A stretch of DNA of 64,000 bases from Cohnella zeiphila (GTDB lineage: Bacteria > Bacillota > Bacilli > Paenibacillales > Paenibacillaceae), in contig NZ_JACJVO010000028.1 of the NCBI RefSeq assembly GCF_014212055.1, positions 124,001-188,000 on the forward strand, given 5' to 3'. The notes under the pieces are model-generated. The model saw nothing but the letters and a program-made list of their open reading frames with translations, was not told where the DNA came from and searched no databases. Shown here piece after piece: positions 59,986 to 64,000 of this stretch. The translations under genes and the position numbers were made by a program. Positions within the stretch are counted from its first letter, which is position 1. The number at the start of each line of letters is the position of its first letter.

Positions 59986-60014
59986 TTTACCTCGGACGCA
60001 ACTTCTTATATTAT
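59986..60014 (+). promoter_or_regulatory. Promoter of the T-box/asd transcript
   Basis: TTTACC (59986-59991), 17 bp, TATTAT (60009-60014), with an overlapping TATAAT at 60012-60017. Confidence 0.55.
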
Positions 60015-60028
60015 AATCATAATATCAA

Positions 60029-60316
60029 ATGCGATGACGAGAAGAGTAAGTAAAGGAATCCTTTCGCAGAGAGCTCCGGTCGCTGGGAAGGGGCAAAGGA
60101 TCCTTTATCGAAGAAAGGCTCCGAGCAGCGCATCGGAACTTCGCGAAGAAGGGATGGTGCGACAGGCGCTCCTGTTACAGAGCTAGAGTATATGCGTTGC
60201 CGCCAAGCAATGCCGTACTCGAAGAGGCCGGGACGGCGACGTCCGGCGAATTTGGGGTGGTACCGCGAGAATCGAATCTCGTCCCTGAGACAACGTCTTG
60301 GGGGTGGGATTTTTTT
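60029..60316 (+). ncRNA. T-box riboswitch upstream of asd
   Basis: A tRNA-sensing leader. Stem I runs 60029-60133 (base ATGCG with CGCAT). It contains GATGACGAGAAGAGTAAGTA at the start, the AGAGAGCTCCGG distal element, and on the 3' side TTTATCGAAGAA, where the specifier must lie. The T-box sequence TGGGGTGGTACCGCG (60253-60267) is followed by a terminator stem (GAGAC-AAC-GTCTT within G/C arms) and seven T ending at 60316. Uncharged tRNA binding would favour the antiterminator and switch on asd. The best specifier candidate is ATC (Ile, 60107-60109), but the reading is uncertain. Confidence 0.9.
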
Positions 60317-60392
60317 GTTGCCGGTCGGCGAACGCGGCGCGGATAAACGTCATACACTCATTCAGACAGTCAGAGAAAGGGTTGAAGAAGCG

Positions 60393-61478
60393 ATGTCGGA
60401 AAAACTGAAAGCGGGCATTGTCGGGGGAACGGGGATGGTCGGCCAGCGTTTCGTTCAACTGCTCGAGCAGCATCCTTGGTTTGAAGTGTCGGCCATCGCG
60501 GCCAGCGCCGGTTCGGCCGGGAAGACGTACGAGGAAGCCGTCAAGGGAAGATGGAAGATGTCCGGCCCCATTCCCGAATCCGTGAAGGGCATCGTCGTCC
60601 AGGACGCCTCCAAGGTGGAGGAAGTCGCGGGGCAGGCGGACTTTATTTTCTGCGCCGTCGACATGACCAAGAGCGAGATCCAGGCGCTGGAAGAAGCTTA
60701 CGCCAAGACGGGAACGCCCGTCATCTCCAATAACTCCGCGCATCGCTGGACGCCCGACGTCCCGATGGTCATTCCGGAGATCAACCCGGAGCATATCGAA
60801 GTGATCGCGGCGCAGCGGAAGCGTCTCGGAACGAAGACGGGATTTATCGCCGTCAAGCCCAACTGCTCCATTCAGAGCTACGTGCCGGCGCTTCACGCGC
60901 TGAAGAGCTACAACCCGACGACCATCGTCGCCTCGACGTACCAGGCGATCTCCGGAGCCGGGAAGAACTTCGCCGATTGGCCGGAAATGCTGGACAACGT
61001 CATTCCCTACATCGGCGGAGAGGAAGAGAAGAGCGAGCAGGAGCCGCTGCGCATCTGGGGCAGCATCGAAGACGGCCGGATCGTCAAGGCAAGCTCTCCG
61101 CTCATTACGACGCAGTGCATTCGGGTGCCCGTGACGGATGGACATCTGGCGACCGTATTCGTCTCCTTCGACAACAAGCCTTCCAAGGAAGAGATTCTGG
61201 AACGCTGGCGGCAATTCCAAGGCCGGCCGCAGGAGCTCGGACTGCCCAGCGCGCCGAAGCAGTTCATCACCTACTTCGAGGAAGACAACCGGCCGCAGAC
61301 GAAGCTGGACCGCGATATCGAAGGCGGCATGGGCGTCTCGGTGGGGCGGCTGCGCGAGGATCGCCTGTACGATTACAAATTCGTCGGACTGTCGCACAAC
61401 ACGCTGCGCGGCGCCGCGGGCGGAGCCGTGCTGATCGCCGAGCTGCTGAAGGCGGAAGGATATATTCAAGCGAAATAA
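60393..61478 (+). CDS. asd: Aspartate-semialdehyde dehydrogenase, archaeal/fungal type
   Basis: A 361-residue enzyme that converts aspartyl phosphate to aspartate semialdehyde, the branch point for Lys, Met, Thr and Ile. The NADP motif is GIVGGTGMVGQRFVQLL. Catalytic Cys lies in VKPNCSIQSYVPAL and the active-site His in TQCIRVPVTDGHLATV. SNNSAHRWTPDVPMVIPEINPEH marks the archaeal/fungal-type branch, which differs from the usual B. subtilis Asd. Expression is controlled by the T-box leader. Confidence 0.93.
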   Translation: MSEKLKAGIVGGTGMVGQRFVQLLEQHPWFEVSAIAASAGSAGKTYEEAVKGRWKMSGPIPESVKGIVVQDASKVEEVAGQADFIFCAVDMTKSEIQALEEAYAKTGTPVISNNSAHRWTPDVPMVIPEINPEHIEVIAAQRKRLGTKTGFIAVKPNCSIQSYVPALHALKSYNPTTIVASTYQAISGAGKNFADWPEMLDNVIPYIGGEEEKSEQEPLRIWGSIEDGRIVKASSPLITTQCIRVPVTDGHLATVFVSFDNKPSKEEILERWRQFQGRPQELGLPSAPKQFITYFEEDNRPQTKLDRDIEGGMGVSVGRLREDRLYDYKFVGLSHNTLRGAAGGAVLIAELLKAEGYIQAK

Positions 61479-61489
61479 TAGCTTCGACG

Positions 61490-61539
61490 GCGGACCGACG
61501 ATGCGAGCGATGGCGACGCATTTGCCGGTCCGCTTTTTT
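61490..61539 (+). terminator. Terminator after asd
   Basis: GCGGACCG (61490-61497) pairs with CGGTCCGC (61526-61533). The inner stem is ATGCG with CGCAT. Six T follow. Confidence 0.88.
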
Positions 61540-61559
61540 GCGAAAGGGGATGGAGTCTC

Positions 61560-61802
61560 ATGAACCAAGACGAAGAAGTGCTGTCCGAGGTCGAATCGGT
61601 CCGTCTCCAAGACGGCATCGTCCGAAGGCCCGCTTCGGCGTGGTCGCCTAGCGTGCACGCGCTGCTGCGGCATCTGGAAGAGGTCGATTTTCCGGCTTCG
61701 CCGCGGACGGGGGGCCGGGCACGGATTTTCCTTGACGGAAATTTTCCGCTGGCGAGGTGTCACCAGTCGGGGCGACAGCCCATATCCTACAGAGACAAAT
61801 GA
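61560..61802 (+). pseudogene. Truncated N terminus of an aminoglycoside phosphotransferase-like gene
   Basis: An 80-codon frame with AAAGGGGATGGAG upstream. Its segment IVRRPASAWSPSVHALLRHLEEVDFPASPR resembles the N-terminal lobe of APH/choline-kinase-type proteins (TVRRP...VHALLRHLE...FxGAPR). After Pro-Arg the similarity stops abruptly and the frame ends within 33 codons, so the kinase core is missing. It may be a decayed gene or a small protein derived from it. Confidence 0.5.
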
Positions 61803-61826
61803 CTATTTTTGGGAGGTTATTTTCTG

Positions 61827-62234
61827 ATGGATCGTGCTTTTTTCCCCGGCGGAGGCTTTGGCTTTGGCAGACCGTTCTTTCGCCCGTTCCCGCACCCCTT
61901 CTTTCCCAATCGATTCCTGTTTCCGTTTTTCTTCTTTTCCCCGTTTTTCTTTCCGTTTTTTAGAGACGGCCAATCCGACGATTCTTTGTTCGCGACGCAT
62001 CAAGCCCAGCCGGGACAGACGCTTGCGGCGGTATCCCACCAGTATAACATTCCCCAGTCCATGCTGGAGGAAGCCAATCCGCACCTGTCCAATCCGAGCC
62101 AGCTGAGTGCCGGCGAGGTCGTCTACATTCCCCGCATCTCCCATATGGTCTGCCAGAAGAGCTACGCGGAGATGCCCGCCGCCGCGCAGCCCAACCAGCC
62201 CGTGGCGACGCCGTACCAAGGACACCGCCAGTAA
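61827..62234 (+). CDS. Phe-rich protein with C-terminal LysM domain
   Basis: A 135-residue protein, start ATG 61827, ten bases behind GGGAGG. Of the first 45 residues, 20 are Phe, mixed with Pro, Arg and Gly. A LysM repeat (about 57-105) follows: AQPGQTLAAVSHQYNIPQSMLEEANPHL ... GEVVYIP. LysM binds peptidoglycan, while the Phe/Pro-rich part may insert in a hydrophobic coat or drive self-assembly. Short LysM proteins occur in the spore cortex-coat interface (SafA type); this role is inferred. The terminator follows. Confidence 0.75.
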   Translation: MDRAFFPGGGFGFGRPFFRPFPHPFFPNRFLFPFFFFSPFFFPFFRDGQSDDSLFATHQAQPGQTLAAVSHQYNIPQSMLEEANPHLSNPSQLSAGEVVYIPRISHMVCQKSYAEMPAAAQPNQPVATPYQGHRQ

Positions 62235-62271
62235 CGGCGCCGAAAAAACACCGATACGCCACCTGGCTAAG

Positions 62272-62301
62272 GCCGGCTCTAACGAGTCGGCTTCTTTATT
62301 T
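62272..62301 (+). terminator. Terminator after the LysM gene
   Basis: GCCGGCTC (62272-62279), loop TAAC, GAGTCGGC (62284-62291, one G-U pair), then TTCTTTATTTT. Confidence 0.7.
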
Positions 62302-62316
62302 TGCCGCGCGGTTGGC

Positions 62317-63201
62317 TTACCGGATCAGCTCGATGAACCCGCTAGCGGCGCTGGAGAGCGGCATGTTGCTCATCGTCAGGATGCCGACGTGGGACGGAGG
62401 GAGCGGGACGTCGATCCGAACCTCGAACAGCGAGCCTTCCTCCAGTTCTTTCGATACGAATTCCCTCGTCACGTAGGAAATGCCGAGACCCCGCTTCGCA
62501 AACTCGATAAGCAGATCCACGCTGCCGACCTCGATCTCCGGCTTGATGGAGTACCCGTAGCTTTGAAACAGCTCGGTGATCGTCATCCGGGCGCGGCTGT
62601 TGCGGGAGAACAGAATGATCGGGTACTGCAGCAGCTTGTCGAGCGGCAGAACCGCGTCCTTCAGATGCGCGTACCGGGCTCCGGCCACGAAACAATCCTG
62701 CAGCTGAAAACTTTCCGTCACTTGAAGCTGAGGGTCGACGATCGGCATCCGGACGACGCCCAGGTCGATTCGGCCTTCCTTCAGGAAAGAGATGATCTCC
62801 GGCGTCGTCCCGTGGTTCAAGTGAAGCTTGACGCCGGGATGCTGCTCGTGGAACTGCTCCAGATAGGGGAGCACGTAATGCTTGAACAGCGAATCGCTGC
62901 CGCCGATCCGCAGCTCCCCGCTCTCCAGGTTTTTTAGCGCGGCCATCTTCTCCTCCGCGCGCGCGATGAGAATTTGCGACTGCTCGATATACGAATAAAG
63001 GACCGCGCCCTCCTGCGTCAGTTCGACCCCTTTGGCGTTCCGGTAAAACAGCGTGACGCCGAAGCTCTCCTCCAACTGTTTGATCGCATGGCTGACGCTC
63101 GGCTGCGTCAAGTAAAGCGCCTTGGCGGCTTGGGACAAGCTGCCCGTTTTGGCGGCCCAATAGAACACCTTGTACAGCTCATAATTGTTACCCATAGACA
63201 T
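62317..63201 (-). CDS. LysR family transcriptional regulator
   Basis: A 294-residue regulator. The winged helix is at about 8-66 (FYWAAKTGSLSQAAKALYLTQPSVSHAIKQLEESFGVTLF), with the effector domain at about 92-294 (GELRIGGSDSLFKHYVLPYL). ATG 63201 is nine bases behind AGGAG. It is divergent from zwf across 120 bp. It may control zwf, but no T-N11-A box could be assigned with confidence. Confidence 0.92.
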   Translation of the reverse strand: MSMGNNYELYKVFYWAAKTGSLSQAAKALYLTQPSVSHAIKQLEESFGVTLFYRNAKGVELTQEGAVLYSYIEQSQILIARAEEKMAALKNLESGELRIGGSDSLFKHYVLPYLEQFHEQHPGVKLHLNHGTTPEIISFLKEGRIDLGVVRMPIVDPQLQVTESFQLQDCFVAGARYAHLKDAVLPLDKLLQYPIILFSRNSRARMTITELFQSYGYSIKPEIEVGSVDLLIEFAKRGLGISYVTREFVSKELEEGSLFEVRIDVPLPPSHVGILTMSNMPLSSAASGFIELIR

Positions 63202-63321
63202 GGTCTATAGCTCCTGTTCAATATATTAATTACTTGTATGGCCGTTAAACGTATTATAGTGAAACTAAGAAAAAGAAACCAGAGCTTAAGAAAGCTCATC
63301 GGAAAAGTGAGGGATATGGAG

Positions 63322-64000
<679 letters not shown>

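Overview
The window is a chromosomal stretch from an endospore-forming, high-GC Firmicute, most likely Paenibacillaceae (Paenibacillus/Cohnella-like). The grounds are strong AGGAGG ribosome-binding sites with frequent TTG/GTG starts, a three-gene Ger germinant-receptor operon, two YheC/YheD proteins, CotB-like coat proteins, a T-box leader, LplA/LplC-type sugar importer parts, and a GH87 alpha-1,3-glucanase of the Paenibacillus/Bacillus circulans type. No rRNA, tRNA, prophage, insertion sequence or CRISPR array was seen. Coding density is high and most genes sit in short operons.

Layout. 0-5 kb: the end of a sugar ABC importer (permease, lipoprotein), tandem YheC/YheD ATP-grasp proteins and a secreted L,D-transpeptidase. 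5-10 kb: a lipid/envelope run (YuiD-like protein, diacylglycerol glucosyltransferase-like enzyme, PAP2 phosphatase) followed by a HAMP histidine kinase/OmpR regulator pair. 10-15.5 kb: YnfA protein, a FetAB-type metal exporter with a possible attenuator leader, a MocR regulator divergent from a DMT transporter, and a frameshifted epimerase. 15.5-21.4 kb: a coiled-coil protein, MsrA fused to a degenerate MsrB, a GAF histidine kinase/NarL regulator pair with a cysteine cluster, an FMN reductase and a VOC protein. 21.4-25.1 kb: a coat-like accessory region with a triple CotB-like protein behind an ArsB-type transporter, a CotB homologue, and a divergent Arg/Ser/Gly-repeat protein resembling CotG. 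25.2-28.1 kb: selD-mnmH (selenouridine tRNA) and a YebC/PmpR-family gene. 28.3-32.8 kb: HxlR regulator with an NmrA-like reductase, then an operon of a DHA2 exporter, a His-rich lipoprotein and a siroheme-reductase-like protein behind a G-tract operator. 33-38 kb: an MFS transporter and the gerB-gerA-gerC operon. 38-43 kb: RNase Z, a Kef-type antiporter, two hydrolase-type proteins, a GMC oxidoreductase remnant and a MIP18/SufT protein.

43.2-50.8 kb: a catabolite-controlled GH87 alpha-1,3-glucanase, a 590-bp noncoding stretch with at least three structured elements, and a leader-controlled operon (Mor-like HTH protein, zinc-ribbon ABC exporter, DUF1854 protein). 50.8-58.3 kb: a TipA-like MerR gene with its own 19-bp-spacer promoter, an alditol oxidase, a secreted barrel-like protein, a Gfo/Idh/MocA dehydrogenase with a sugar isomerase, and an oxidoreductase divergent from a MerR regulator over overlapping promoters. 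58.4-64 kb: a serine beta-lactamase-like protein, a T-box-regulated asd, a truncated phosphotransferase-like fragment, a Phe-rich LysM protein, and a LysR regulator divergent from zwf, which runs off the end.

The less ordinary regions are the CotB/CotG-like coat locus (21.4-25.1 kb), the exporter/His-rich lipoprotein/siroheme-like operon (29.6-32.8 kb), and the noncoding complex between the glucanase and the DUF1854 operon (47.2-47.7 kb).
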